64,000 nt of DNA from Doryteuthis pealeii (lineage: Eukaryota > Mollusca > Cephalopoda > Myopsida > Loliginidae). A program made the translations under genes and the position numbers. Shown here one piece after another: positions 19,661 through 31,133 of the stretch. The notes under the pieces were generated by a model, which did no database searches, was not told where the DNA came from, and saw only the letters and a list, made by a program, of their open reading frames with translations. The stretch spans positions 67,562,660 through 67,626,659 of the forward strand of contig CM042145.1 of NCBI GenBank assembly GCA_023376005.1, read 5' to 3'. How positions within the stretch are numbered: the first letter of the stretch is position 1; each line of letters starts with the position of its first letter.

Positions 19661-20860
19661 AACACTATTATTCAAATAGTCACCACCTGGCTACATAATT
19701 TCACCTTCGTTGGACAACAGCCAAGCATGCCATGATCGTAAAAAATGACACCATTTAAAGTGACCTGGCGTTCCTGTCACGGAAATGTTCCAGTTGTCCG
19801 TCTTTTATCAACTTGATACATACGGATGATCGGATCCAGGCGTTCTCCACTTCAACAATCGATTGCAGTGTTGAACGGGATTCACATTGCTGTTGTCACT
19901 GACTGAAAGTAAGACTAGAGGAACACCGTAAAGCAGTGATACGGAGGGAATTTTAAAAAAATCGGGTATGGGTAATCATATATGAAACGAAATGGGAAAG
20001 GATATACCCTCATAGTATGAAGTTAGGATAATAGATAGGGAAGAGCATTGGAGAAGAAATACGTCTCAAAGAATCAGCTCATATGTTAGGCTTTAGTAAC
20101 CTTTTAAGTACAGCAAATATAGAGATGATCACTAACGATATGGGAACCAATAATTAAAAAGTTAGATTCGATATAAAAAAAGGTATATGAGACAAGGTAA
20201 AGAAACAAACATTAATATAAATGTAAATATCCTAGGTATAAACAACGTTAGGTTTATAAATTCAAAAATTTCACTCTGAATTGTCTAATTGGAAACGTTG
20301 CACAACGGTTATAGTCGTTAATACAATTCGACGTGGGGATTTCGTGTTCTTTTTTTTTTGTTTTTTTTAATTATGTGGACGAGCAGATTCCCAGCCCCCA
20401 CGAACGAAACGAGTCCCGATATGTTTGGCCTGTGCAAGGGGGAGGAGTGTGGCGAGTGACCACGGAAATGGAACTCGTCACCTCTTCGTTGCTGAAATGC
20501 CGGGGAAATTCCGCACGAGTAGTGCAGAGTAACCCGGATGTAAAGTCTCGTCGTGAGGATTGACGCGTGCTGATGAATGTCGAACGTGCAATTCAGAGTA
20601 AGGAGCCCGGATGAAACACAGCAATTGGGTATTTAGGGACCTGCCCTCCCAGATCGGCAGAAAGTTCGCAGTAGCATTTTGACTGTCGAAATGAGTGGAA
20701 GAGAAAATCTATTTCGAATAGTGCTAGTGAGAAGACTAGAACTGCTGGGAAAGCAAATCAATTACGTACGACGACTGCTGTGTGTGAAGGTGTCAGGAAG
20801 TACATCTCCTTTGCTAAAAATTACAATATAAATTTTGACTCAAAAGCAGAGATTTACTAT
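19661..20860. other. Unassigned; possible LINE leader
   Basis: The stretch 20,333-20,620 is more GC-rich than its surroundings and holds an open frame (MELVTSSLLKCRGNSARVV), also present in copy C at 59,839-60,088. It lies upstream of the LINE at 22,159 and could be its 5' leader, but an AT-rich spacer separates them. No domain recognised. Confidence 0.35.
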
Positions 20861-21035
20861 TATCTATTTATTTATTTATTCTTATTATTATTTATATTAT
20901 TATACATTTCTGTAATTTTGTGTTTGATATGTATCTGACAATTATATATCAATACTATACTTGTATTTCTTTTCTTTTTTTGTTTATCTTCTTTAAATCT
21001 ACGCAACAATAACAACACGCAGTTATGGTAAATTT
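20861..21035. repeat. TTTA/TTA-rich tract
   Basis: TATTTATTTATTTATTC and ATTATTATTTATATTATTA runs, shared with copy C. Confidence 0.7.
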
Positions 21036-21552
21036 TGTTACGTACTGGGGTTTTCACCGTACCAAATCAGCATACAACGTATACCCTTTCTTACTTCTTA
21101 CTCTGGTCATATTTTCTTCTGGCCGGCTTTGGTTCTATCTTCTAACATCTTGGTCTGGTCTTGTCGTGGGGACTTCGGGTCTGGTTTCTGTCAGGGATCA
21201 CTCCTTATCAGAAGCCCTGTGTCATTGTTAGTTTTTAGGTAATAAACACAAGACTTCGATTTACGTTGATGTTACTTTATTTATAAATCCCCAACCAGAC
21301 ATTCTGCGCAGTGAGACTTACATGTTTCTAGCTCGGCTTCTAACTTCTAACTGACTAACTGAGTTGCTTACTCCTTAAACCGGAAGAGGGCCTTCTATGG
21401 GGGTTCCGGTTCTCACGATTCATCCCCGCAAGGCAATGTCAGAGTGAGGTCAAGCGCCGTCACTCACCCTCAAGGCCATCAGTTGCACTAATCGCCATTA
21501 TGATTTCTACAATACCTTATAAAAGCATTAGGGCTCCAATAATTATGTAACA
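21036..21552. mobile_element. Solo LTR, present in copy A only
   Basis: A 517-base segment starts TGTTACGTAC and ends TTATGTAACA, giving 6-base inverted ends with TG...CA. It is flanked by ATTT on both sides (21,032-21,035 and 21,553-21,556), a 4-base target-site duplication. Copy C has the intact empty sequence GGTAAATTTGACTATTT at 60,546-60,562. An AATAAA signal at about 21,241 favours the forward strand. No gag or pol sequence lies beside it, so this is the product of recombination between two LTRs, or a lone LTR insertion. The superfamily is not determined; 4-base duplications are seen in some Gypsy-type elements. Confidence 0.8.
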
Positions 21553-22158
21553 ATTTGACTATTTAACTGTTGTTGAACTTATTAAGATTGATATATTAGC
21601 GATGATCATGTCTATATATATCTTGATATTTCTTTTATCCATTCAATGAATGTTTTAAATTTAATGTTTTTAAATTCATAAGTAAGCTACTTTACTATCT
21701 GTTGTAGATGCGTTTCTAACGTTTTATTCATTATAGCTGTTGATTTTATCATTAATTCTGTTTAAATTTATAACAGTACGGTTTAATCTTATTTTGTAGG
21801 ATAAGTTTAAAAATATCTTTATTTATTTATTTATTTATTTATAATTATTTATTTATTTAAATATCTATTTATTTATTTCTTAATCAACACGGCAATAACA
21901 GAATAAGAATTTACATATTTATAAATACATTTAAATATTTAACTCATAACATAACTGATTATTTTTGCTGTTTAAAATTATAACGGCAAGGCTTAACAAT
22001 AATCTCATTTCGTAGGATTTGTTTAAATATCTTTTTATTTATCTCTTTATTTTTATCTATTTATCTATTTATTATTTAGTTATTATTCTACACGGCAATA
22101 ATAGAATGCATATTCATGGTACTTTAAAATATTTAACTAAAAAAGCAGAGCTGTTGGC
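21553..22158. other. AT-rich spacer with TTTA repeats
   Basis: The TTTA/TTAA repeats at about 21,818-21,877 and the TTTATCTA-type run near 22,030-22,085 are shared with copy C (61,180-61,235 and 61,395-61,445). No coding signal. Confidence 0.6.
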
Positions 22159-22900
22159 ATGTACGGACGATGCTTGACTTGCCAGCGACAATCACACGTA
22201 TCAACCAAACGTAGATATGCTCTTGTATTAAGGGAGCTTCAGCTTTATGATTTGGATATAGTTGTATTATCTGAGACTAGGCTGGCTGATGAGGGGCAGT
22301 TTTCGGAGTTGTCTGTAGGCTACACCTTTTTCTGGAGTGGCAAGGCAGAGGGATGTAGGAAGGAATATGGTGTGGCATTCGCTGTGAGGACGACACTTCT
22401 CTCAAGCCTGGAAGAACTTCCGTGTGGAGTGAGTGATCGGATCATAACTATGAGCTTACCTCTGATAAGTGGTCGCCTTGTGACCCTTGTGAGCGTATAT
22501 GCACCTACTATGGATGCAGCAGAAGATGACAAAGTTGATTTCTACCTTGCGTTACGGGAAGTAGTTATACGGATCCCCCTTGCTAACAAGGTCGTCATTC
22601 TTGGCGAATTTAATGCTAGGGTAGGAAGGGATTTTTGAAACCTGGACAGTAATGGGTAAACACGGAGTAGATAAATGTAACATCAATGGTCTGATGTTGT
22701 TGCAGTTCTATTCGGTGATGGGTTTTTATGTTGGTACCACCATGTTTCAACAGAATAACAAATTCAAAACAACTCAGATGCATGATAGACTATGTGTTGG
22801 TCAGAAAACGTGATATGAAGGAAATCTGCAGTGTTCGTGTTATGCGTGGCGCAGAATGATGGACTGACCATCGATTGGTTCATGCTAAGTTTCGTTTTGT
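22159..22900 (+). pseudogene. LINE endonuclease domain (copy A)
   Basis: This is the apurinic-like endonuclease of a non-LTR retrotransposon, which nicks target DNA to prime reverse transcription. A 159-codon open stretch starts MYGRCLTCQRQ and carries VVLSETRLADEG (catalytic Glu region, residues about 35-46), FFWSGKAEG, LVTLVSVYAPTMDAAEDD and VVILGEFNARVG near residue 150. The family motif is GDFNARVG, so the catalytic Asp is Glu here. One extra T in the run at about 22,630 shifts the frame; it is absent in copy C. The final endonuclease motif TDHRL survives at 22,863-22,877. No start-proximal RNA-binding ORF1 was found. Decayed, with the endonuclease probably inactive even without the frameshift. 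Confidence 0.85.
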
Positions 22901-24640
22901 TGTGAAGCCCACGATAAGGGGACCAGGTGTAACTCTCCACAAGCTGGTCGTCTAAAGAATGATGGTGTGAAGGAAGAACTGGTCAAGGAGATGGAAGACG
23001 TCTGTTTATAGGGTGTGTGAGAAAGTATTGGGATATTGCGAGCGTAAACATCAGGATTGGATCGATGAAAATGATATTGAAATTCAGGCACAACTGGATC
23101 CAATGCTAAGTCCCTATAAGCTTATATCAAAGGTCGTCTAATAGAAGGTGAGCAAGATCGATTGATGACAGAATTTAAAACAATCAACATGCAGAGGAAG
23201 CCTCGAAAAATGCAGGACGCATGGTGGAGTCAGAAGGTCGATGAAATACAACTTGCCTACGACACCAACAACACCAAGGTTTTGTACAACCTACTGCGTG
23301 CGGTGTATGGACCATCAACCTCACCTATCACCCCACTGCGCTCAAAGGATGGTGAGGAACTTATTTGAGATCCTTCCAATATTCTTTATAGATGGAGGGA
23401 GCATTTTGACGAGCTTCTGAACAGGCCTTCTGAGGTTGAACAGGAGTTCGTTCAGTTTATCCCCTGCAACCCGGTCAAGGATATCTTGGCAGATGTTCCC
23501 TCCCTCTGGGAGGTTAAAACAGCTGTCTAAGCTGAACACTGGAAATATGATGAAGCGCTTGATGGACTTGTTGCAGATTGCCTGGCGTGATTAGTGTGTT
23601 CTACAGGATTGGCGGAATGCATTAATGGTGGTGTTATACAAGGGAAAGGGGGCAAAAGATGATTGTGAAATTATCGGGGCATCTCATTACTTTCAGTTGT
23701 TGGCAAGGTGCTATGGTAAATCATGCTTGACTGAATACTGAAACACATTGCTAATAATGTTTTACCTGAGTCACAGTGTGGTTTTAGAAATGGTCATGGA
23801 ACGGTAGATATGATCTTTACAGCCAGGCAATTACAAGAGAAATGTGTAGAACAGCGCATGGGATTGTATCAGGTGTTCATTGATTTAACAAAGGCATTTG
23901 ATACCGTAAATAGGAAAGCTCTTTGGGAGATTCTTAAAAAGCTTGGTTGTCCTGACAAGTTTATATCTATTCTAAAGCTCTTCCATGATGATATGAAAGC
24001 TGTGGTCAACATAGGAGGGAAACTGGCGGATCCTATTTCAGTTGAAAACGGTGTTAAGCAAGGGGATATTCCAGCACCCACACTCTTTGCTTTGTACTTC
24101 GCCACGGTGTTTAGAATGGCATTAAGGATTGTGCTGATGGTGTGTATATTCGATATAGAACTACTGGGAAGCATTTAAACATCAGAAGCTGCTTGTAGTT
24201 CATTGGGACTTAAAATTAGTTTGAAAATAACTGTCCTAATGTATCAACCGGCACCAGCTGAATCATACTGTGAACCGGCTATGTCTATGGGCAGAATATA
24301 GCAGTTGTAGATAAGTTTATTTACCTGGGTAGCAGGCTTAACGTTGTGGAGTTGTCGTGGAATCTCAGTTTCAACTAAAGTCAGGGTCTATATCGCATAT
24401 ATTTTATCTGTTCTCCTCTATGCTTGCGAGACTTGGACTACGTACAAGAAACATCTGAAACGTCTCGAGTGCTTTCATCAGCAGTGCCTACGACAAATAT
24501 TAGGGGTACGTTGGCAAATGTACGTCAATGGCATTCTGGAACGAGCCAAATGTCTAAGTATAGAATCTGTTATAATCAAGCATAGATTGAGTTGGAGTGT
24601 GTATTTAGTAAGGATGGACGATGGATGACTTTTTAAACAG
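22901..24640 (+). pseudogene. LINE reverse transcriptase domain (copy A)
   Basis: This continues the LINE at 22,159. A linker with MQDAWWSQKVDEIQLAYDTN (about 23,210-23,270) and ITPLRSKDGEEL leads to RT blocks: LPESQCGFRNGHGTVDM near 23,762-23,812, then a 122-codon open stretch (23,810-24,178) with FIDLTKAFDTVNR (motif A, catalytic Asp) and ENGVKQGDIPAPTLFALYF, where the family has VKQGCxLAPTLF. The YADD motif C is gone: about 118 bases present in copy C (63,535-63,652) are deleted at about 24,188. Thumb-type sequence VLLYACETWTTYKKHLKRLE and RQILGVRW follows at about 24,410-24,520. Many stops and frame changes; without motif C it cannot reverse-transcribe. Confidence 0.85.
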
Positions 24641-25140
24641 CTATTTTATGGGGAACTTGCAAACGGAAAGCGTTTGGCTCAAAAGCCTAAGAAGGGGTAA
24701 AAGAATTGCTTGAAGTCGACCTTGAAAAAACGTAGCATCGACGAGAAAACCTGGGAGAGTAAAGCTATGGATCGTGGGCAGTGGAGAAACCCTTTGCTGG
24801 AAGGCACAAATAAATTTGAGACCTGAACGCTTAAAACGAGATGTTCGCAAGGGAAACGTTTATAAGCAGTAGACAAGCAAGGGCTTCAAATTGGTTTACA
24901 ATGTGAACAGTGCGGAAGGCGGTGTCTGAACAGAGCTGGCCTGATGAGTCACCAAACTGTGCATCGGTGAAATTGACCAATAAAATACCCTGTGCTCGCT
25001 GGAATGACTTGTGAATGTGGGAAGATGTGCAAGTCGTTAGCTGGACTAAAAAGCCACATTCGGGCAGCTCACCGTTGAACTTGTTGAATTTTTGAAGCTC
25101 ACCGTTGTACTCTTTGATATTTTGAACTTTTTTATTATTA
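24641..25140 (+). pseudogene. LINE C-terminal zinc fingers and 3' end
   Basis: After HRLSWSVYLVRMDDG and ELANGKRLAQKPKKG the sequence reaches LQCEQCGRRCLNRAGLMSHQ with TVH (24,896-24,964), a classical C2H2 finger. About 45 bases later comes CECGKMCKSLAGLKSHIRAA with H (about 25,009-25,074), a second C2H2 finger. C-terminal C2H2 fingers occur in some LINE clades; I do not assign one. The 3' end carries a partly duplicated GCTCACCGTTG motif and runs into TTATTATTATAAA near 25,130, the likely tail. Copy C is cut by the window before this region. Confidence 0.75.
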
Positions 25141-25382
25141 TAAAGCAATGGCAATACCCGAACACGAGTTTGCTGCCATCCTGTGGGGGTTGCAGATTCA
25201 ATCCTGGCTAAGGGCGATAATAACATATAATACTTAACACAATTTAACACTTGTACCCGGTAATGGTTAACGGAATGAGAACGGTTTAACCCGGTGGATT
25301 GAATAAATGTTTTGGTTCAAAGTCCTGTGAATACGCCAGATTATGACATGAAGGCCCTCGAATTCCACAAGTAGGCCCCGTT
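25141..25382. other. Unassigned; weak tRNA-like box B
   Basis: GGTTGCAGATTCAATCCTGG near 25,187 resembles a polymerase III box B, hinting at a SINE scrap. No matching box A was fixed. Confidence 0.25.
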
Positions 25383-25571
25383 TTACTTTCTTACTTCTTT
25401 TTTTTCTTTCCTAACTCGTGTTTTTGTATCTTCTTTCTTTATTTTGAACATTTTCCTTTTTCTCTCTTCTTCCCTGCTATATCTTTTCTTTCGTTGTTTT
25501 TTCTCGTTTTTTTTCTCATGTCTTTCTCTTCTTCTTTTTCCAATTTTTATATTTCTATTATCCAAAATATT

Positions 25572-25611
<40 letters not shown>

Positions 25612-25700
25612 TACATTTGTTTTTCATTTGTTAGTTCTTTTTTTCTTCATATTTAATTTTTCTTTCTTTCTTTTTTTATATTTAATTCTTTCTTTCTTTT
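25383..25700. repeat. Pyrimidine-rich tract with CTTT array
   Basis: An almost uninterrupted C/T strand with a clean CTTT array at 25,571-25,612 and shorter ones around 25,661 and 25,688. Lys/Arg- or Phe/Ser-rich frames through it are artefacts. Confidence 0.95.
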
Positions 25701-25752
25701 CTTAATTTTACTACCACTAATGATATTAATTATCATATGTATTTTGTACATA

Positions 25753-25900
25753 TGACAAAAACTTAAATTCGGTTCCTAATTGCTTGTTCTTTTTAATTGC
25801 TTGTTGCATTAAAGTGATGAAATATATTAATTTAATTTGTATTCTTTTTTACCCCTAAAAAGTAACTATTAAAAGGAGCTAAGTATTAAAAATGTGTCCT
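25753..25900. repeat. Dispersed repeat related to 17,698-17,815
   Basis: TTAAATTCGGTTCCTAATTG and GGAGCTAAGTATTAAAA parallel TTAAATTCAGTTCTTAATTG and GTAGCTAAGAATTAAAA in copy A. The spacing is longer here. Confidence 0.5.
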
Positions 25901-26156
25901 TATTTATTTAGCTCTATCGGATGAGGCTGTACAATATGCCGACAGTACCTCTGCTGAGTAAAACCACTTCCCAATTGGACCATCTGTTGGCCGTAGATGA
26001 CGACCTGTGGTGTTTGCCAAGCAGTCCATGGCATGCACCGTTACTAGATGGGCGGTCGGAGAGGTCCCCCCAATCTATCGGCTGGTCACGTCAAGCCCTA
26101 GAACCTATATGATTGTCCCCACCGCGTTGCTCTGATTGTATAACTGAATCTAGGGG

Positions 26157-26300
26157 TGAGGTTCCAATTATGGAGTTCTGGGAAGTGTGGAGTACCACTT
26201 CATTGCCATTTCTCCTATGCCTACATTGACCCGGCGGTAGTATTTGTTAGGCCCACCAAGTACGACCACTCCAGATCCCATCTATTGGTCTAAATAGATA
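26157..26300 (+). repeat. Diverged copy of the fold-back arm repeat
   Basis: GAGGTTCCAATTATGGAGTT, GTGTGGAGTACCACTTCATT, GACCCGGCGGTAGTATTTGT and CCCATCTATTGGTCTAAATA follow the order in 5,756-5,880, with substitutions and an inserted stretch. Confidence 0.7.
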
Positions 26301-26906
26301 AAAAAAGGAGTCTTTAAAAATGTGTTTAAAATGAATTAGAAATAATTTGAATACCCAGTAATGATGAATAAAACAAACATGACTTCGGCAGGAATTGTTT
26401 TAAAATCTCAATAACGTGTTTGTTATAGTACGTATTTTACTTCCGACAAAGCCTCCGTTTTCATGAATTTTCTGGCAGTATTTAATGTATAAAATGTATA
26501 TATGTGATATAATTTTGCTTTTTTACTGATATTCATTATCTTTTTTAAAGCAAGTTCAATGCCTGTGAGGACGAATGAGGTGGCAGGTTTTTTTAAAAAT
26601 TTATTTTGGAATCCGTATTTGTTCATTACAGTTAGAAACCAGTCTTAACACTACTTCAAAGCTCAAATTGTGCCGACAGGAGATGGAGTGGGACGGTTTC
26701 GATTTGGGCCGACAAGAGATAGGGTGGGAGTGTAGTTTTTTGTTATTTTAGCAATGAACATTCGTATTTTTTTTCATACAATAAGAGACCGGTCTACTGT
26801 CTGTGAAGTTCAAAACTAAACTTATATCAACGTGAATGGGGTGGGAGTGGAGGGTATATAAGGTATTTTAAATTTTTTCTTAATTATTGAATTATATATA
26901 TATATA
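26301..26906. other. Unassigned AT-rich DNA
   Basis: A near-repeat of GTGCCGACAGGAGATGGAGTG (26,670) and GGGCCGACAAGAGATAGGGTG (26,706) is seen, with a third weaker form near 26,830. No coding motif. It ends in a TA run at the border of the LTR candidate. Confidence 0.4.
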
Positions 26907-27300
26907 TGTTGGATATTGTACAAACGGAAATAGGAATTTCCGGTCAGATTAAACAAAGCAAAGAAAATACGACAGAAATGACAAAGGGGTTAAGATGTCA
27001 GAAATAGATTTGATCGTTGATAAAACAAAGGAGGCGCGTAGGCGTTTTGAGATATACAAAAGACAGTCAGCGGTCAGTAGTGAACAGTGAGGAGGCTGTG
27101 AACCCATCACGTAGCCACCTCCCGCCTCCCCAAACGCTATTCATCCCACACAGCAGCAGTAGTTCCATTTTCAACGCTGCCACTCACACGCATCACGAGG
27201 GAATTAAATAAAAAGTCAGTCTCCTACTACATACAGCATTCCTTGTGATTTCATTAAGCGACCACTACATATATCGTATAAGGGTTAGACGATACCAACA
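26907..27300 (+). mobile_element. Solo LTR candidate
   Basis: A 394-base segment starts TGTTGGATAT and ends CGATACCAACA, giving 6-base inverted ends TGTTGG/CCAACA. The flanks are ATATA (26,902-26,906) and GTATA (27,301-27,305), agreeing at 4 of 5 bases, but the left one is inside a TA run. A TATA-like TATACAAAAG near 27,053 and AATAAA at 27,207-27,212 are in the order expected of an LTR on this strand. No internal coding region adjoins it. Confidence 0.55.
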
Positions 27301-27347
27301 GTATACCAGCAACGTAAACGATTCAGAGTAGCGAAGAAGGCGCTACG

Positions 27348-27351
<4 letters not shown>

Positions 27352-27404
<53 letters not shown>
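27352..27404. repeat. TA dinucleotide tract
   Basis: A pure TA run beside the LTR candidate. Confidence 0.95.
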
Positions 27405-27408
<4 letters not shown>

Positions 27409-28272
27409 TCTTCGTGTCAAAAGTGTGCAAACATCATTTTGACAACTTGTATTAATTTATTAATGTTTTGTATACCTAGGAAACAGTAGTTATAACCAGT
27501 CCATTTTTTTTCTCCAAAAACTCCTGCAATCATATACAATACAATTAAAAAAAAATTTAAGCAGTCTTAGAACTTGCAAACTTCTTTTTTACAGAATATA
27601 AATTTCCCTGCGACAAATACCTTAAATATTAATCTTTATATTTCATAGACTAATAAAAACAGAAATGGGCAGATTGAATATATATAATATATACTATATA
27701 TATATATATATTATATATATATATATATATATAATACGAACAGTAGGAAATAATAGAGTCCGTACAATTTCCAATCATCCGCTTTAGAAAAGATAATCCG
27801 TAAATATTTTCAATTATTTATTTTTGTACATTCCCACAGTTATGAACGAGAGATGCAAGTTAAATTATCAATCGTTTCGTTAGGAGCGTATAAAAACAAC
27901 AAATAAAGATGTATTTTCAAAATACAAAAAGCAACAAAATACAAATTCTTTATTTTCATTTGAAGATACATCTTGAATGTCAACTATGACGCCGCCATGT
28001 TGTTTTACAACATTATGGCATACAGTTTTACTTCATTTGTTTTCCTTCCTTTCAGTTTCTTATGACTAGTTTGATATGATCAGAATAGCAGCAAACTTCG
28101 GTTTCGACGTAATCACGAGGTAAATTGATAGTATAAACAGGTCACGATGAACGCTGGCTTTAGAGAAAGAGGATAAGTCACACTACAGACTAACCACATA
28201 TAGAGACGTATATTATTGATACATCAGCTGCTCCCGCTAAATAATCTATTGAGATAATTATGTATCGCCTTC
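27405..28272. other. Unassigned; TA tract and imperfect hairpin
   Basis: An interrupted TA tract lies at about 27,680-27,733. AAGATGTATTTTCAAA near 27,907 and TTTGAAGATACATCTT near 27,959 can pair at 15 of 16 positions. Otherwise nothing was recognised up to the gap. Confidence 0.5.
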
Positions 28273-28282
28273 NNNNNNNNNN
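28273..28282. other. Assembly gap (10 N)
   Basis: Ten N bases. It separates the contig holding copy A from the one holding B and C, so distance and order across it are not proven by the sequence. Confidence 1.
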
Positions 28283-30481
28283 ATAACATTATAACTAATT
28301 ATAATTACTATAATTTAACTCGTTTAAAGACGATTAGACGAAAAGAGAAAAAAGAGTCTTAAACATGATTTTAATAAAGTTAGAAGAATCTTAGTTACAT
28401 AATCTAATGCGGAATGCATAAGATTATTGTCAATCCCACTGCATAATTTCTAGAGGGATGGCCCTTTTCATAATACATGGGCGGGACTCCAATAGCAAAT
28501 AGATGACAGAAAGCCCCGCGAAAATACGTGAAGTACACGAGGGAAACCTGGTGAGATCACTTACAGTTTCAGTTAGGATGTCAGGCAGTTAACAGTCATG
28601 CACTTCTGTAACTCACTCTGCATACGCGCACATATGTTAGTCAGAAATATTTAGACTTACATGAAATGTTTAGAATTAGAATAAAGTTTAAAGAAAAAAT
28701 TAAACACGATCTTAGTAAGATATAAAGAAAACGTACTTCAGGTAACACAGGACTGGATATAGAAGAAGAAATGAAATGTTAAGATGCGACCGACCAACCA
28801 AGACGAAAAGTCACCCCAAGAAGAACCTAGATAGAAGATGAACAGAAAAAAGAAGTAAGAAGTAAGTAATGAGAAGGAGTATAACAACAAATCTAACCAC
28901 CAATGCAATTGTAAAAAAATCATACGCCGAATAAACCCGTGATGTTTTTTTCTTCTAGGACAATACAAAAGTGCCAAGGCTTAGTCCCCAATATGGAAAT
29001 CCCTAAAAAATTAGGATATAGTAATTGTTACACCTCTGTTTCATCATTTATTATATCCAGTAAATAACAAGTAAACGGTAGATGCCAAAAACCATATCTT
29101 TCTAATTAGCTGAAAATTCAAACTTCACAAAAAGATATCTATTAAGAATTAGCAATAAAATTAAAAGGAGTTTAAAGTGTAGCAAAATAATTTTTTCCAA
29201 GAACGTAAAAAAATATGGAATTCATTAACAAGAAAATTAGAATTAATACATTAGTGCTCTAAAAAACAAAAAAATAGGACAATTAAGCAGCTCATTTTTT
29301 TACAGTGTGGATACTCATTTATTTAAAGTAAATATATAGTTATCAATATTATCCAACTTATCAACAAGAAATATGTAATAATACATACTTCTTTAGTGGA
29401 AGGTACCTTAATTATGGCTGTTTATTCAATGTTTACCATTAAATTATTGAATATTGGAATTAGATTCGAACTGAATTCACTTAGAGTAAATTATCCATTG
29501 ATACACATCCTGGAAGAGGCTATTAATCACCATATTGCTCAGTAGACCAAGGTAAAATTTAAAAAGTAAAAGGATGACTTATAAAATATATTAGTAAACA
29601 TTTTCAAATACTAATAATATTAAAATTCGTTCGTACGAAATAAATGTTTGCAGGACTTAACAAATTTGGGCTTACATAGGTGATTTAAAAAATACCTCCA
29701 TTTTTCACAATCAATACAAAAAATTTAACTTAAATTCCATATGATTATGAGATAGTTGTATGATTATTTTTTTTTGTTGTTTTTTTTTTTATACAATTCA
29801 CAATACTGTCATTAAAATCGAAGCATTTTTGGTGTTGTCGAAATGCAAATAGTTTTATTGAATAATTAGTTTGACTTCATGTTCTTCACAACATCTCTTA
29901 CAATTTTTGATAGACTAAATATAAGCAAAAAGAATAAAACTCATCAGGCTGTTCCATAGTGATACAGAAAATATTTCGGGACCAAATCCTAAAATGACAA
30001 GAGAGGAGCCCCGGCAGTAAACTGACCACAACACTTATGTGCCAAGAAAAAGAAGGGAAAAGGCAAACGATCATCGACAACATTTGAATATAAGTGTAGA
30101 TAAGATCCAAGCATTGACGAATACACTAATCAAAAATAAGAACGATAAATAATTAATGCAGAATCCAGTAAAAAGTAAATGACATACAATTGACAAAAGC
30201 AGAAATACAATCAAAAACTAAAAAAACAGAAATTGCAAACAAAAAAAAAAAAAAAAAAAAAAACAAAAAAAAAAAACAACCCCCATGAGGTACATTCAAA
30301 GCGTCAAACTCAAGAATATCACAATAGAAAGACATGGAACATGCAGACTAAAAAAAGGAAACCTCAAGAGAGAAAACCGAAATCGTTTATAATCGCAACA
30401 CAAGACAATACCATAGGTTAAACATATTAGGAAAGGCAAAAATAGCCATTAGACGCAATAAATCACAAGTGTATCTCTTCA
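28283..30481. other. Unassigned DNA between gap and copy B
   Basis: No homology to A, B or C was seen and no coding motif recognised. Features are a T-rich run at about 29,768-29,791 and an A-rich run at 30,240-30,277. The reverse-strand frames at 28,738-28,977 and 29,898-30,110 are hydrophobic, Phe/Leu-rich and without family signature. Confidence 0.5.
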
Positions 30482-30722
30482 TTTATTCTTTACTTCCTAA
30501 TTTAACTAAATAGTTAAATTAGGAAAATTTCAGCAATAAAAGAGGAGTGATGAAAAATGATGGAAGACTTAGTTTCAAAGTTGTTCTATTCTTCGATTAT
30601 ACCCCCTCGTTCAAATCATTTTATTTGGATTTTTATTTAGTTTCAAAAGTATTTCAAATTAAACATATTTCATTACATTAAAATTCAATACTTGCACCCG
30701 GAGGGTGCATATATTTGCTAGT
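30482..30722 (-). mobile_element. Partial ACTAGC-type element (copy B)
   Basis: Inverted counterpart of 56,231-56,475, cut at the left edge of copy B. It includes the palindromes TTCCTAATTTAACTA/TAGTTAAATTAGGAA (30,494-30,525) and TGCACCCGGAGGGTGCA (30,693-30,709). Confidence 0.75.
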
Positions 30723-31133
30723 AAATTAATGATCCATTTATATTAGAATTAATATGAATGCCAATTCTATTAAAATGAAATATTATTTTGAGATTTAGGA
30801 AATGATGTCCTTACAGTCATTTCCTAGACTATGGAGTGCATATCAAAAGAACCAAGCCTTGAATTACTGTGCTTTTATTTTATTTGTTTATCTGTGCATT
30901 TATTCTATTTATTTATTCTTTATTTTCGTGAGCATATTTTGTTTTTTAATTTACTTTTCACGTTCCATTTTTTCGCTCCCAATTTATTTTATTTATTAAA
31001 CCACAGAAGACAATTACAAGATCGTAAGTATGGGGCATCCTGCGAGCATTGAACTTAATACTCATTGAGTAGAGTGAAATGATAGTAATTTTTTTTAAAT
31101 ATTAACTGTTTAACTTTATTTATTTGATTTTCC

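Larger units (their letters stand above)
3926..24533 (+). repeat. Copy A of a 20-kb duplicated block
   Basis: Nearly every element in this span recurs in the same order and orientation from 43,334 to the window end (copy C), and the part up to about 17,280 recurs inverted in 30,482-43,338 (copy B). A and C differ by insertions and deletions: A alone has a solo LTR at 21,036 and a mariner 3' half at 15,030, while C alone has a solo LTR at 47,229 and a 638-base element at 56,231. The right limit is set by the window end, not by loss of homology. A 10-N gap separates A from B and C, so the two may be haplotypes placed in series rather than true tandem copies. Confidence 0.95.

Noticed and set aside
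28738..28977. 79-codon reverse frame with many aromatic residues
   Set aside because: No family signature, low-complexity T-rich strand, isolated.
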